Below are positions 8,482 to 17,279 of a DNA stretch of 34,023 nt, in pieces (positions within the stretch are counted from its first letter, which is position 1; the number at the start of each line of letters is the position of its first letter). The notes below the pieces were generated by a model. That model worked only from the letters and a program-made list of their open reading frames with translations. It did not search any database and had not been told where the DNA came from. The translations under genes were made by a program, and so were the position numbers. Source of the DNA: an uncultured Verrucomicrobiota bacterium (GTDB lineage Bacteria; Verrucomicrobiota; Verrucomicrobiia; Verrucomicrobiales; Akkermansiaceae); NCBI GenBank assembly GCA_937867415.1, contig CALMKO010000029.1, forward strand, positions 1-34,023. The letters are read 5' to 3'.

Positions 8482-10458
8482 ATGAATACGACAATACTTG
8501 CCCAAGCCGCCAATGAAGCCCGTGGTCTCGCCATGGATGCCGTCCATGCCTGTAATTCCGGCCACCTCGGCCTGCCGCTCGGCTGCGCTGAGATCGGCGC
8601 GGTGTTGTTCGGGGAATCCATGAGCTACTACCCGGATGCGCCCAAGTGGTTGAACCGTGACCGCTTCGTGCTTTCCGCGGGCCACGGATCGATGTTTCTC
8701 TACGGCTGGTTGCATCTTGCGGGTTATGCGGTCTCGCGTGACGATGTGAGAAAGTTCCGGGCGCTGCACTCGATCACTCCGGGGCACCCCGAATATCACG
8801 AGACGCCGGGTGTGGAGGCGACAACGGGCCCGCTCGGTCAAGGCGTTGGAAATGCGGTGGGTTACGCCCTTTCGGGGAAACGGGCCGCAGCGCGCTTCAA
8901 TACGCCGGAGCACACGATTTTCGATCAACACGTCTTCGCCATCATGGGCGATGGCTGCCTTCAAGAGGGCGTTGCGAAGGAGGCGATCGCCTTTGCGGGG
9001 CATAGCGGCTTGGACAACTTGATCCTGATTTATGATTCCAATGATGTCACGCTCGACGCCATGGCGGAGGTGACCCAAGGTGAGGATGCGGAGCAGTATT
9101 TCCAGTCGCAGTGCTGGGATGCGGTGACCATCGACGGTCATGATCTGGAAGCGATCGCCGCCGCCATCGCCGCTGCCAAGGCTGCGAAAAACGGCCGGCC
9201 CAAGGTGATCATCGCCAAGACTCTCATCGGCAAGGGGATTCCTGAAGTCGCAGGAACTGCCAAGGGCCATGGTGAAGGCGGCGCGAAGTTTATCGAAGGT
9301 GCTCGTGCCGGGCTGGGGCTCCCTGCGGATGAGCATTTCTACGTTTCTCCCCAAACGCTTGAGTTCTTTGCGGCAAAGAAGGCGGCGTCGAAGCTGGCCT
9401 TCGAGGCCTGGCAGGCGAGCTATGATGCTTGGTCTGCCGCGAATCCGGCGCTTGCTGCGGAACTGACTGCGAGTGTGGCACAGTCTGTGCCAAGTGATTT
9501 GAGTGCCCATATCCCGGCCTTTGCGGCGGATTACAAGGATGCGACCCGTTCCGCCGGGGCCACGGTGATCAATGCGGTGGCCAAGGCGGTTCCGCAGTTC
9601 CTTACCGGCAGTGCGGACCTTTTCGGATCCACCAAGAACTACCTCAAGGACGGCGGTGATTTTTCTGCCAAAAATCCCCTTGGGCGCAACATCTGGTTCG
9701 GCATTCGCGAACACGCCATGGGCGCGATCTGCAATGGCATTGCCTACGACGGCCTGTTCCGTGCGAGCGGTGCGACTTTCCTGGTCTTCGCGGATTATCT
9801 GCGTGGGTCGATCCGGCTTGCGGCTCTTTCCAATCTTCCCGTTACCTACATTTTCACCCATGACTCCGTAGGTGTCGGTGAAGACGGCCCGACTCACCAA
9901 CCGGTGGAAACGGTCAGCGGCCTGAGGGTGATCCCCAACCTGGACGTCATCCGCCCGGGCGATGCCGAGGAGACGGCCGGGGCCTTCGTCGCGGCCATGT
10001 TACGCACGGACGGGCCTACGGCTTTGATTTTGACCCGTCAGGCGATCCCGCTGATGAATGAGCTTTCCGTTGAGGAGCGTCGCGATGGAGTTTTGCGCGG
10101 GGGCTACATTGCCCGCAAGGAGACGGGGTCCTTGACGACCATTCTTCTGGCAAGCGGTTCCGAGTTGCAGCACGCGATGGCTGCGGCCGGCGAGCTCGGC
10201 GATGGCGTGCGTGTGGTGTCCATGCCCTGCTTCGAGCGCTTCGAGCGTCAGAGTGCTGCGTATCGTGAAAGCGTGCTGCCGAAGGCTTGCACCAAGCGCG
10301 TCTCGATCGAGGCGGGCGTCACCGACCTCTGGTGGAAGTATGTTGGTACCGAGGGCAAGGCTCTGGGGATCGACCGCTTCGGAATGAGTGCTCCCGGGGA
10401 TGTGGTGTTCAAGGAACTCGGCATCACCAAGGATCACGTCGTGGCAGCGGCCAAGTGA
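8482..10458 (+). CDS. tkt: transketolase
   Basis: A thiamine-diphosphate enzyme of the non-oxidative pentose phosphate pathway, moving two-carbon ketol units between sugar phosphates. The 658-aa protein has the expected landmarks: [11 protein letters not shown] near residue 25 (usually GHPGLPMG), [24 protein letters not shown], the TPP motif starting [19 protein letters not shown] (catalytic Glu region) and [17 protein letters not shown]. The ORF track extends 70 codons upstream, but the ATG at 8482 gives the family N-terminus ([20 protein letters not shown]). No Shine-Dalgarno (ctttcc before ATG). It converges on the symporter gene. The 495-aa antisense ORF over it is a shadow. Confidence 0.96.
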   Translation: MNTTILAQAANEARGLAMDAVHACNSGHLGLPLGCAEIGAVLFGESMSYYPDAPKWLNRDRFVLSAGHGSMFLYGWLHLAGYAVSRDDVRKFRALHSITPGHPEYHETPGVEATTGPLGQGVGNAVGYALSGKRAAARFNTPEHTIFDQHVFAIMGDGCLQEGVAKEAIAFAGHSGLDNLILIYDSNDVTLDAMAEVTQGEDAEQYFQSQCWDAVTIDGHDLEAIAAAIAAAKAAKNGRPKVIIAKTLIGKGIPEVAGTAKGHGEGGAKFIEGARAGLGLPADEHFYVSPQTLEFFAAKKAASKLAFEAWQASYDAWSAANPALAAELTASVAQSVPSDLSAHIPAFAADYKDATRSAGATVINAVAKAVPQFLTGSADLFGSTKNYLKDGGDFSAKNPLGRNIWFGIREHAMGAICNGIAYDGLFRASGATFLVFADYLRGSIRLAALSNLPVTYIFTHDSVGVGEDGPTHQPVETVSGLRVIPNLDVIRPGDAEETAGAFVAAMLRTDGPTALILTRQAIPLMNELSVEERRDGVLRGGYIARKETGSLTTILLASGSELQHAMAAAGELGDGVRVVSMPCFERFERQSAAYRESVLPKACTKRVSIEAGVTDLWWKYVGTEGKALGIDRFGMSAPGDVVFKELGITKDHVVAAAK

Positions 10459-10550
10459 ACGGTCCTTGTGTTTCAGAAGAGTCGTGAAGTGCGATCGTTG
10501 CCTCTGGCAACGGCGCACGATTCACAACTCACGCAAGTAAGGGCGGACCC

Positions 10551-10613
10551 AGCTTCGTCCGAGCGGATGAGGGGCCGATGGGGGGGAGCGAAGCTCTCTT
10601 ACCCAGCGGCCTC
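10551..10613. other. structured intergenic region between convergent genes
   Basis: AGCTTCG (10551-10557) matches CGAAGCT (10589-10595) inverted. An inner GAGC-GAA-GCTC hairpin lies at 10586-10596, and GAGGggCCG (10569-10577) pairs with CGGCCTC (10607-10613) with a 2-nt bulge. The place between transketolase and the symporter suits a two-way terminator, but no strong T-run follows. Confidence 0.35.
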
Positions 10614-10629
10614 TTCGTTTGCCGGCCTT

Positions 10630-12630
10630 TTACCAGAAGACCACATAGAGGAGCAGCGTGGCGATGACCACTCCGACTCCACCCCACTTGGCGACTTTTG
10701 AGGACTCGAGGGCGATCAGGTCGGTGGTGGGTAGCACGACTGGCTTAGCGAGCGGCTTGACGAGGGTGATGCCCATCATCACCACAAAAACCACCCCGAA
10801 GCAAATGGCCATGCGGTTGAGGAAGGGAATGTCTCCTTGGAACAGATAGAGGTAGCCGTAGAGAAGGACATTCACCAGAATCCCCAGCCAGCCGAGGAAG
10901 CGCGGCGCGCGCGGCACCAAGAAGCCGAACAGGAAAACCATCAGGACTCCGGGGCTGATGAAGCCCTGGAATTCCTGGATGAAGGTGAAGATGCCGCCGA
11001 AGCCGGGATTGCCGAGGTTGGGGGCGATCACGCAGGAAATCAGCACAAACAGGACCGTGAAAAACTTGCCGACATTCACCAATTGATCCTGGGAGCTTTT
11101 CGGCTTCAGCTTCTGATAGATATCGATGGTGGCAATGGTCGATGCCGAGTTTAGCATCGAGGCGAGGGACGAGACGACGGCTCCAAAGATGGCGGCCAGC
11201 ACGAACCAGGTGATTCCCGGCGTGAGCAGTTTGCGCAAGAGCATCGGGAATGCCGCATCGTAATCATAGCCGATGAGCTTGGTGCCTTCAGGGATTTTGG
11301 CGGCCTTTGCCGCGTCCAGCATCAGGGTGTTGGCGGCGAGCATCTCCTTCGGGCTCGCGGTGGCTGCGATCTCGGCAGTGGATGAGACGATTTTCGCGTT
11401 GTGCGCCATCACCTCGCGGGCTTGGGCTGGATTGGTAAGCGCGAAATTCTCCGTGATCGGATAGACTTTGTTGCCACCCTTCTGCATCTCCCCGAAGGTG
11501 ACCTTGTTCTTCTTGATGGCTTCCGCGTGGAGATCCTTGCTGTAGAGATTAAAGCACAGAATCCCGGGAATCACCACCACGAAGGGGATGATCAACTTGA
11601 GCGCTGCGGCGAATACGATCCCTTTCTGGCCCTCCGCGAGAGATTTGGAGCCCAAGGTCCGTTGAACGATGTATTGATTGAGACCCCAGTAGAAAAAGTT
11701 AGGGATCCAGAGCCCCAGAACGAGGGCTGTCCAAGGGATCGCTGGATCGCTTTTCGGACGCACCATGTGCAGCTTGCCTCCGGCCATGTTTTCGCCCTCT
11801 ACAGCCACCGCTTCGCCATCTTTGCCGCCATTGAGTAGGGTGAAACGCTTCCAGCCACTTGCGTTTTCAAGATCGGCGACCGTGGCCGAGGAGTTTGCCA
11901 CCTTGGTGGCGATGAGGTCGTTGGGGTCGGCCTTTTTCATCGCGCCCAAAGCGAGCCACATCACGACTGCTCCGCCAGCGATGAGCGCGGCACCCCAGAT
12001 CAGGTCGGTCCATGCGCACGCTTTCAAGCCACCTACAAAAACGTAAGCGGCAGCGGAGAGTCCGATGATCCAGCAGCCCACCGTGATCGATCCAAGATCC
12101 AAGCCGAACAAGTGCTGCCCTGCGAAAAACACCGATACGACCTTGGCTCCCGAGTAAATGACTGATGCGGTGGGGACGCCCACGAGAATCACCAGCGTGG
12201 AAATGGCCATGACCGTGCGGGAGACAACCCCGTAGCGGTATTCCAGGAATTCCGGGATGGTATAGATTCCACAGCGGAGAAGCTTGGGGAGGAACACGAA
12301 TGCCACAACGACCAAGGTGATCGCCGCCATCCATTCATAAGACGCGATCGCCATTCCCAGCCAGTCCGCAGCCTGGCCGGACATTCCGACAAATTGCTCC
12401 GTAGAGATATTCGCGGCGATGAGTGAAAAGCCAACGAGCCACCAGGTGAGTCCGCGGCCGGCGAGGAAGTATCCCGCTGCGCCACCCGACTCGGCTTCGT
12501 CTTTACTTTCCTTGTTGCCTTGGCGGATGCCAAATCCAATGACGCCGACGACAGCGACGAGGAAAAGAATCATATCCAAGGTGCTCATGGCACCGGTTTC
12601 GGCAACTGCTAGGTAGGGCATTGATATCAT
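10630..12630 (-). CDS. SSS-family Na+/sugar symporter (SGLT-like)
   Basis: A 666-aa inner-membrane sodium:solute symporter. The first helix is at about residues 18-35. The conserved GRGLTWWLVGFSLIAANIS segment follows, and later SSLASMLNSASTIATIDIY, the SGLT-type helix holding the sodium-site serines. About 13-14 hydrophobic segments can be seen, with two long hydrophilic loops (about 235-285 and 370-455) that are larger than in minimal family members. The substrate is inferred to be glucose, galactose or a similar aldose because a secreted mutarotase lies 28 bp upstream in the same operon. The start could be the first ATG (12630) or a Met 14 codons later; neither has a Shine-Dalgarno. Confidence 0.88.
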   Translation of the reverse strand: MISMPYLAVAETGAMSTLDMILFLVAVVGVIGFGIRQGNKESKDEAESGGAAGYFLAGRGLTWWLVGFSLIAANISTEQFVGMSGQAADWLGMAIASYEWMAAITLVVVAFVFLPKLLRCGIYTIPEFLEYRYGVVSRTVMAISTLVILVGVPTASVIYSGAKVVSVFFAGQHLFGLDLGSITVGCWIIGLSAAAYVFVGGLKACAWTDLIWGAALIAGGAVVMWLALGAMKKADPNDLIATKVANSSATVADLENASGWKRFTLLNGGKDGEAVAVEGENMAGGKLHMVRPKSDPAIPWTALVLGLWIPNFFYWGLNQYIVQRTLGSKSLAEGQKGIVFAAALKLIIPFVVVIPGILCFNLYSKDLHAEAIKKNKVTFGEMQKGGNKVYPITENFALTNPAQAREVMAHNAKIVSSTAEIAATASPKEMLAANTLMLDAAKAAKIPEGTKLIGYDYDAAFPMLLRKLLTPGITWFVLAAIFGAVVSSLASMLNSASTIATIDIYQKLKPKSSQDQLVNVGKFFTVLFVLISCVIAPNLGNPGFGGIFTFIQEFQGFISPGVLMVFLFGFLVPRAPRFLGWLGILVNVLLYGYLYLFQGDIPFLNRMAICFGVVFVVMMGITLVKPLAKPVVLPTTDLIALESSKVAKWGGVGVVIATLLLYVVFW

Positions 12631-12658
12631 GGTCTGCTGGGTTATTTGTGGCTGAATT

Positions 12659-13801
12659 TTACTTGGTCGAGAACTGATGAATCATCGTGTGGCGGTAGGT
12701 TTCACCGGGGCGAAGGACCGCTGAGGGGAAGGACGGGTGATTCGGCGCGTCCGGGAAGCCCTCGGTCTCAAGGCACAGCGCGGTGCGCTTGGCGTAGGCG
12801 ACTCCGCCTTTGCCGGTGGTGGTGCCATCCAGGAAATTGCCGCCGTAGAACTGAATGGCCGGCTGGTCGGAGAGCACTTCCATGACGCGGCCTGATTTGG
12901 GATCCTCCAGACGCGCGGCGAGTCGGACACCTTTCCCATCCGCGAGCACCCAGGCATGATCGTAGCCGCCACCGAACTTGAGGGCCTCGAAATCCTCATC
13001 GATCCGCGCGCCGATTGCGGTGGGTTTGGTGAAATCCAGCGGGGTGCCGGCGACCGGATCGATCTTCCCTGTGGGGATCAGCCCGATGTTCGTCGGGAGA
13101 TATTTCCCGGCATTCAGCGTGAGAACATGGTCGTTGATGAGAGTCGTGGGATCGCCCGAAAGATTCCAATACGAGTGATGGACCAGGTTGACGATGGTGG
13201 GAGCGTCGGTGGTCGCCTTGGCTTCCCACTTCAATTCATTGTTCGCGGTGAGCGTATAGGTGACGTTGACCGTGAGGGTCCCCGGGTAGCCCTCTTCTCC
13301 GTCTTTGGAGATATAGGTAAACTCAACCCCATTTTCCGGGGTGATTTTTCCGGACCAGAGCACCTTGTCGAATCCCTTGACGCCGCCGTGGAGGTGGCAG
13401 GGGATGCCGCCCGGATCGTTGTTGGTGGCGAGTGAGTATTCTTTTCCGTCGAGGGTGAACTTTCCGTCCTTGATCCGGTTTCCGAAACGCCCGACCGTGG
13501 CACCCAGATAGGAATCATTGGTCAGCCAGCCTGCGAGCGTGTCGTAACCATGGGTCAGGTCGGCGGTTTTGCCTGATTTGTCAGGGGTCTCCATGGAGAC
13601 CAGGATGGCGCCGTATTCGGTCACCCTTGCCCGGAGCCCATTGCTGTTGGTGAGGGTGAAAATCTTCACCTCTCGACCGTCTGGCATCTTGCCGTAGATC
13701 TCTTCCGTCGGTTTTTGTAATTCATTCGCCATCGCGGGAGTGTGATGACCGATCCAAATACCCATTGCGAGCGCAGAAACTAAACAGACATGGTTTTTCA
13801 T
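12659..13801 (-). CDS. galM: secreted aldose 1-epimerase (mutarotase)
   Basis: This enzyme interconverts alpha and beta anomers of aldoses such as galactose and glucose. The 380-aa protein has a signal peptide (about residues 1-25, ending PAMA/NE), so it should act in the periplasm or outside. Family motifs are VGRFGNRIKDGKF, PCHLHGG, VHHSYWNLSG (catalytic His region) and LETEGFPDAPNHPSFP (catalytic Glu region). It precedes the sodium/sugar symporter by 28 bp on the same strand, so it probably supplies the anomer that the transporter takes up. A G-run (GGGGGT) sits directly before the ATG, too close to act as a normal ribosome site. Confidence 0.93.
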   Translation of the reverse strand: MKNHVCLVSALAMGIWIGHHTPAMANELQKPTEEIYGKMPDGREVKIFTLTNSNGLRARVTEYGAILVSMETPDKSGKTADLTHGYDTLAGWLTNDSYLGATVGRFGNRIKDGKFTLDGKEYSLATNNDPGGIPCHLHGGVKGFDKVLWSGKITPENGVEFTYISKDGEEGYPGTLTVNVTYTLTANNELKWEAKATTDAPTIVNLVHHSYWNLSGDPTTLINDHVLTLNAGKYLPTNIGLIPTGKIDPVAGTPLDFTKPTAIGARIDEDFEALKFGGGYDHAWVLADGKGVRLAARLEDPKSGRVMEVLSDQPAIQFYGGNFLDGTTTGKGGVAYAKRTALCLETEGFPDAPNHPSFPSAVLRPGETYRHTMIHQFSTK

Positions 13802-13899
13802 ACCCCCAAGGGTTTGCGGCTATTCCCCGGCTCTGCCAAGCGTGAATTTTTGGAAATTAGGGGTGTGACTTGGCGGGCTCACCTGATAATCCCTCTCCC

Positions 13900-14352
13900 A
13901 TGGCTATCCCTGATTCATTGACTCACATGCTTGTTTCCATTCTTGAGGAGTTTGGCTGCCAGACGGGAACGATCCACCAGACGGGGGAATCCGGAAATGA
14001 GCTGCACCTAGTCGCGCAGATCGGATTGCCCGAATTCCTGCTCGAAAAGGTCTCCATCATCCCATTCGGCAAGGGCATCGCTGGCGCAGCCGCCGAGCGC
14101 AGGGAACCGGTCGAGCTTTGTAATCTCCAACAGGACCTCGGTGGCATTGCCAAACCCGACGCCCAGAAAACCGGAGTCTCCGGCTCGATCGCGGTGCCGG
14201 TGATCCAGCCGCTCACCGGTAAGGTCATCGGAACCCTCGGAATCGGAAAAACCACCGCTCATGAGTTCACCCCGGCGGAAAAACGGCGCTTGGCGGAGCA
14301 CGCCACCGCCATCGTCGGGATTTTTCAGCACAAAAGAATTGGACATGATTGA
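13900..14352 (+). CDS. GAF-domain protein
   Basis: A 150-aa soluble protein made almost wholly of one GAF domain: LHLVAQIGLP, then FGKGIAGAAAERREP, then SIAVPVIQ and GKVIGTLGIGK, ending in the helix EKRRLAEHATAIVG. GAF domains bind small molecules or sense redox and other signals; no output domain is fused. It is not clearly a free-methionine-sulfoxide reductase, because the paired catalytic cysteines are not evident. The ATG at 13900 is preferred over the TTG at 13870. A good -10-like GATAAT lies 9 nt upstream (13885-13890), but no matching -35 is visible. It lies 30 bp before jag. Confidence 0.75.
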   Translation: MAIPDSLTHMLVSILEEFGCQTGTIHQTGESGNELHLVAQIGLPEFLLEKVSIIPFGKGIAGAAAERREPVELCNLQQDLGGIAKPDAQKTGVSGSIAVPVIQPLTGKVIGTLGIGKTTAHEFTPAEKRRLAEHATAIVGIFQHKRIGHD

Positions 14353-14376
14353 CCACGCCGTGGTTGTGACTAGACT
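14349..14376 (+). promoter_or_regulatory. candidate promoter with -10 box 6 nt before jag ATG
   Basis: TTGACC (14349-14354), a 16-nt spacer and TAGACT (14371-14376) are followed by six bases and the ATG at 14383. A start 6-7 nt after the -10 would give a leaderless transcript. Confidence 0.45.
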
Positions 14377-14382
14377 GCCTCC

Positions 14383-14853
14383 ATGACAACGGTGGAATCA
14401 GCAAGCAAGATCCTCGATACGATGCTCGGGCACCTCGGGTTCACAGCGACCATCGAGCCTCAGGAAACCCACGACGGACCCTGCCTTCAAATTCATTCCA
14501 GCGAGAACGCCACCCTCATCGGCAACGATGGAGACCGCCTCGATGACCTGCAATATCTGGTCAACCGCATCCTCCGCAGGCACCAGCCCAAGGCGGAACG
14601 CATCAAGGTGGACTGCGCCCACTTCCGCTCCATGCAGGAGGACCAACTGGCCGAGGAGGTGCGTGGAATCGCCGAGCGGGTCAAGGCCACCGGCAAGGCT
14701 TTCCAAATGCGGCCCCTCAACGCCTACTATCGCCGCTTGGTGCATAACTCACTGATCGACGACTCCGAAATCTCGTCGCACTCTCCGCAGGGCGAGGAGC
14801 GCTTGAAGCGAATCACCATTTCCCTCAAGAAATCCTCAGGATCACCCTCATGA
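14383..14853 (+). CDS. jag: Jag/KhpB-like KH-R3H RNA-binding protein
   Basis: A 156-aa protein with a KH-like half (about residues 1-75, including LIGNDGDRLDDLQYLVNRI, where NDGD stands near the usual GxxG loop) and an R3H half containing PLNAYYRRLVHNSL, the R-x3-H signature. Jag/EloR/KhpB proteins bind RNA and affect cell elongation in Gram-positive bacteria; they are widespread elsewhere. The gene usually sits next to yidC, but here it heads a run with doxX, a thioesterase, a flavoprotein and hisA. Its stop overlaps the doxX start (ATGA), implying translational coupling. Confidence 0.82.
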   Translation: MTTVESASKILDTMLGHLGFTATIEPQETHDGPCLQIHSSENATLIGNDGDRLDDLQYLVNRILRRHQPKAERIKVDCAHFRSMQEDQLAEEVRGIAERVKATGKAFQMRPLNAYYRRLVHNSLIDDSEISSHSPQGEERLKRITISLKKSSGSPS

Positions 14854-15323
14854 AAAAATTCTTCTTCGACTGCGGAACCCGCGATGCCACCGCCTCGTTG
14901 GGCATCCTCGCCCTCCGCGTGATGACCGGCTTGATGATGCTGATCGGCCACGGGATTCCCAAGATCCAGAACTTTGCCACCCGCAAGGACTTCTTTTATG
15001 TGCCCGATCTTTTTCCCCTCAGCCTGATGCCTCCCTCGGCCAGCCTGCTGGCGTGCATCGGCGCGGAAGTGGTGGCGGCCGCGCTGCTTATCATCGGCTT
15101 GGCGGCACGCCCCGCCGCATTTGTGTTAGGGTTGTGCATGACGGTGGCTGCCTTCGGGGCGCTGGGGGCGGCACCCTGGTTCCTCAAGTCGCCCACCTTG
15201 GTGGAGACCAAGGAGCTGGCCGTGATGTATCTCATCCCGATGGTCGCCATGATCCTCACGGGTGCTGGTGCCTACTCGCTCGATGCCGCCATTTGTAAGG
15301 ATAGCAAACGCCGCCGCTGGTGA
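14850..15323 (+). CDS. DoxX-family membrane protein
   Basis: A 157-aa integral membrane protein with about four hydrophobic segments. The opening helix ILALRVMTGLMMLIGHGIPKI has the typical DoxX pattern, with a conserved GHGxPK; later segments are LLACIGAEVVAAALLIIGL, the AAFVLGLCMTVAAFGAL region and LAVMYLIPMVAMILTGAG. The family has been linked to thiosulfate oxidation and redox homeostasis, but most members have no known role. It overlaps jag by 4 bp and lies 4 bp before the thioesterase. Confidence 0.85.
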   Translation: MKKFFFDCGTRDATASLGILALRVMTGLMMLIGHGIPKIQNFATRKDFFYVPDLFPLSLMPPSASLLACIGAEVVAAALLIIGLAARPAAFVLGLCMTVAAFGALGAAPWFLKSPTLVETKELAVMYLIPMVAMILTGAGAYSLDAAICKDSKRRRW

Positions 15324-15327
15324 ACCC

Positions 15328-15675
15328 ATGGAAACCCACCGTCTCGTTCTTCCTAGCGATCTGAATCACTACGGATTTCTTTTCGGAGGCCGCCTGCTCG
15401 CCTGGGTGGATGAGGCGTCATGGATCGCTGCGAGCCTGGACTACCCGCACTGCCAGTTCGTCACGGTGGCGATGGATACCGTGGAGTTCCATCATAGCGT
15501 GCGGGACGGCACGGTGCTGAGGATCTCCTGCATCCGCGAGCGCGAGGGAAACACGAGTGTTGCCTATCAGGTCAGTGTCTTCGACGAACGCGCCGGCCAG
15601 CGTGCGATCTTCTCAACCCGTGTGACCTTCGTCAGTGTCGATGACGAGGGTAAAAAACGCAGCATCCGTGTCTGA
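15328..15675 (+). CDS. hotdog-fold acyl-CoA thioesterase
   Basis: A 115-aa single hotdog domain of the YciA/cytosolic acyl-CoA hydrolase type, expected to hydrolyse acyl-CoA thioesters. Seen are HRLVLPSDLNHYGFLFGG near residue 4 (the family pattern N..G..FGG), then LLAWVDEASWIAA with the likely catalytic Asp, and FVTVAMDTVEFHHSV. The ORF track's longer version begins inside doxX; the ATG at 15328 follows the doxX stop by 4 nt and is the natural start. The substrate chain length cannot be read from the sequence. Confidence 0.85.
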   Translation: METHRLVLPSDLNHYGFLFGGRLLAWVDEASWIAASLDYPHCQFVTVAMDTVEFHHSVRDGTVLRISCIREREGNTSVAYQVSVFDERAGQRAIFSTRVTFVSVDDEGKKRSIRV

Positions 15676-15679
15676 TTCA

Positions 15680-17260
15680 ATGGTGGATATTCTGATAGAG
15701 ACTGTCGATGTCGTGCTCCCGCTTGAACAGTCGGAGGACGATCAAGCGCGGCGAAATGCGGCGGCGGTCAAGCTTGGCATCCCTGCCGCGCGGATCGGCG
15801 GGCTGAAGCTGCGCAAGCACTCGATCGATGCGCGCCAGCGGGCGGTGAAGGTGCAGCTGCGGCTGGATGTGGCGCTGGATGGCCCGCTGCCGCCTGACGC
15901 CGCCCCCGGGTGGTCGGTTCCGCCGCTCGCGGCGAGTGCCAGGCCGGTGATCATCGTCGGCTGCGGACCTGCCGGCCTGTTTGCGGCGTTGCGAACGCTT
16001 GAAAACGGCCAACGTCCTATCTTGTTAGAGCGTGGCAAGGATGCCAGCGCGCGCCGCTTTGATCTGGCACCGCTGCTGCGTGAAGGTCGCGTGATCGAGG
16101 AGTCGAACTACTGCTTCGGCGAGGGAGGGGCGGGCACCTTTTCGGATGGAAAGCTCTACACCCGCGCGACCAAACGTGGGCCTGTGGCCAAGGTTTACGA
16201 AGTGCTCGTGGCCCATGGAGCTCCGGAACAAATCCTTACCGACGCGCACCCACACATCGGTTCCAATCTGCTGCCGAACGTGGTCAAGGCGATCCGCAAC
16301 TCGATCATCGCCGCCGGGGGAGAAGTCCGCTTCCAGACGAAGGTCACGGATTTCCTCACCAGCGGAAATCGCATCCGCGGCGTGCTGACCGGGGCCGGCG
16401 AGGAGATTCTGGCAGACTCGGTGATTCTCGCTACCGGTCATTCCGCCCGTGATATCTACCGGCTGCTTGCGGCGAGGAATATTTTGTTAGAGTCGAAGCC
16501 GTTCGCCGTGGGCTTCCGCATCGAGCATCCGCAGCCATTTATCGATCGCACTCAATACCACCTGAACCCGGGTCAGGAGCGGCCACGGCTGCTCCCCGCC
16601 GCCCGCTACCGCCTGGCGACCAAGATCCGCGGGCGGGGGGTGCATTCGTTCTGCATGTGCCCGGGTGGCTGGATCGTCCCGGCTTCCACGGAGAATGACG
16701 AGGTGGTGGTCAATGGCATGAGCCTCTCGCGCCGTGATTCCCCGTTTGCAAACTCGGGCATGGTGGCCACGGTCGAGCCTGAGGACGTCAAGAACCTCGT
16801 CAAGGAGCACGGGGTTCTCGCAGGTCTGGTGTTCCAGAAAGAACTCGAACGCGCCGCCAAGCGGGCGGGGGGCGGGGGGCAGGTCGCGCCGGGCCAGCGG
16901 GCCACCGACTTCCTAACGGGAAAAATTTCCTCAACGCTGCCGGAGACGAGCTACTTTCCCGGGCTCAATTCCGCGCCACTCCACGAGTTGCTGCCGCCGT
17001 GGATCACCAGCCGGATGCGCGAGGGTTTCAAGCTGTTTGGACGGCAGATGCACGGCTACATTTCCGAGGAGGCCTTGTTGTTAGGATTTGAAACGCGCAC
17101 CAGCTCGCCTGTTAGGATTCCGCGGCGCGAGGATACGCTGGAACATCCCGGAATCCAGGGACTCTTCCCCTGCGGCGAAGGCGCGGGCTACGCGGGTGGC
17201 ATCGTCAGCGCCGCCATGGACGGCTTGCGCATCGCGGATGCGGCTTGTCTGTCCCGTTGA
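15680..17260 (+). CDS. COG2509-type FAD-dependent dehydrogenase
   Basis: A 526-aa flavoprotein of the uncharacterised FAD-dependent dehydrogenase family. An N-terminal ~90-residue domain precedes the Rossmann dinucleotide-binding site IIVGCGPAGLFAA and ends with ERGKDASARRFD. Further family motifs are GEGGAGTFSDGKLYTR, ILATGHSARDIYRLL, AVGFRIEHPQPFID and the C-terminal CGEGAGYAGGIVSAAMDG. The reaction is unknown. I take the ATG at 15680, 4 nt after the thioesterase stop; the ORF track's 15635 GTG would overlap that gene by 41 bp. hisA follows after 19 bp. Confidence 0.88.
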   Translation: MVDILIETVDVVLPLEQSEDDQARRNAAAVKLGIPAARIGGLKLRKHSIDARQRAVKVQLRLDVALDGPLPPDAAPGWSVPPLAASARPVIIVGCGPAGLFAALRTLENGQRPILLERGKDASARRFDLAPLLREGRVIEESNYCFGEGGAGTFSDGKLYTRATKRGPVAKVYEVLVAHGAPEQILTDAHPHIGSNLLPNVVKAIRNSIIAAGGEVRFQTKVTDFLTSGNRIRGVLTGAGEEILADSVILATGHSARDIYRLLAARNILLESKPFAVGFRIEHPQPFIDRTQYHLNPGQERPRLLPAARYRLATKIRGRGVHSFCMCPGGWIVPASTENDEVVVNGMSLSRRDSPFANSGMVATVEPEDVKNLVKEHGVLAGLVFQKELERAAKRAGGGGQVAPGQRATDFLTGKISSTLPETSYFPGLNSAPLHELLPPWITSRMREGFKLFGRQMHGYISEEALLLGFETRTSSPVRIPRREDTLEHPGIQGLFPCGEGAGYAGGIVSAAMDGLRIADAACLSR

Positions 17261-17279
17261 AACATTCCATCCCTCAACC

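Noticed and set aside
8413-9900. 495-aa antisense ORF over transketolase
   Set aside because: It lies wholly opposite a clear transketolase gene, has no recognisable motif, and is the usual long shadow ORF of GC-rich coding DNA.
13655-13670. Perfect palindrome GGTGAA-AATC-TTCACC
   Set aside because: It is inside galM coding sequence, far from any promoter, and does not match the Rex operator spacing; treated as chance.
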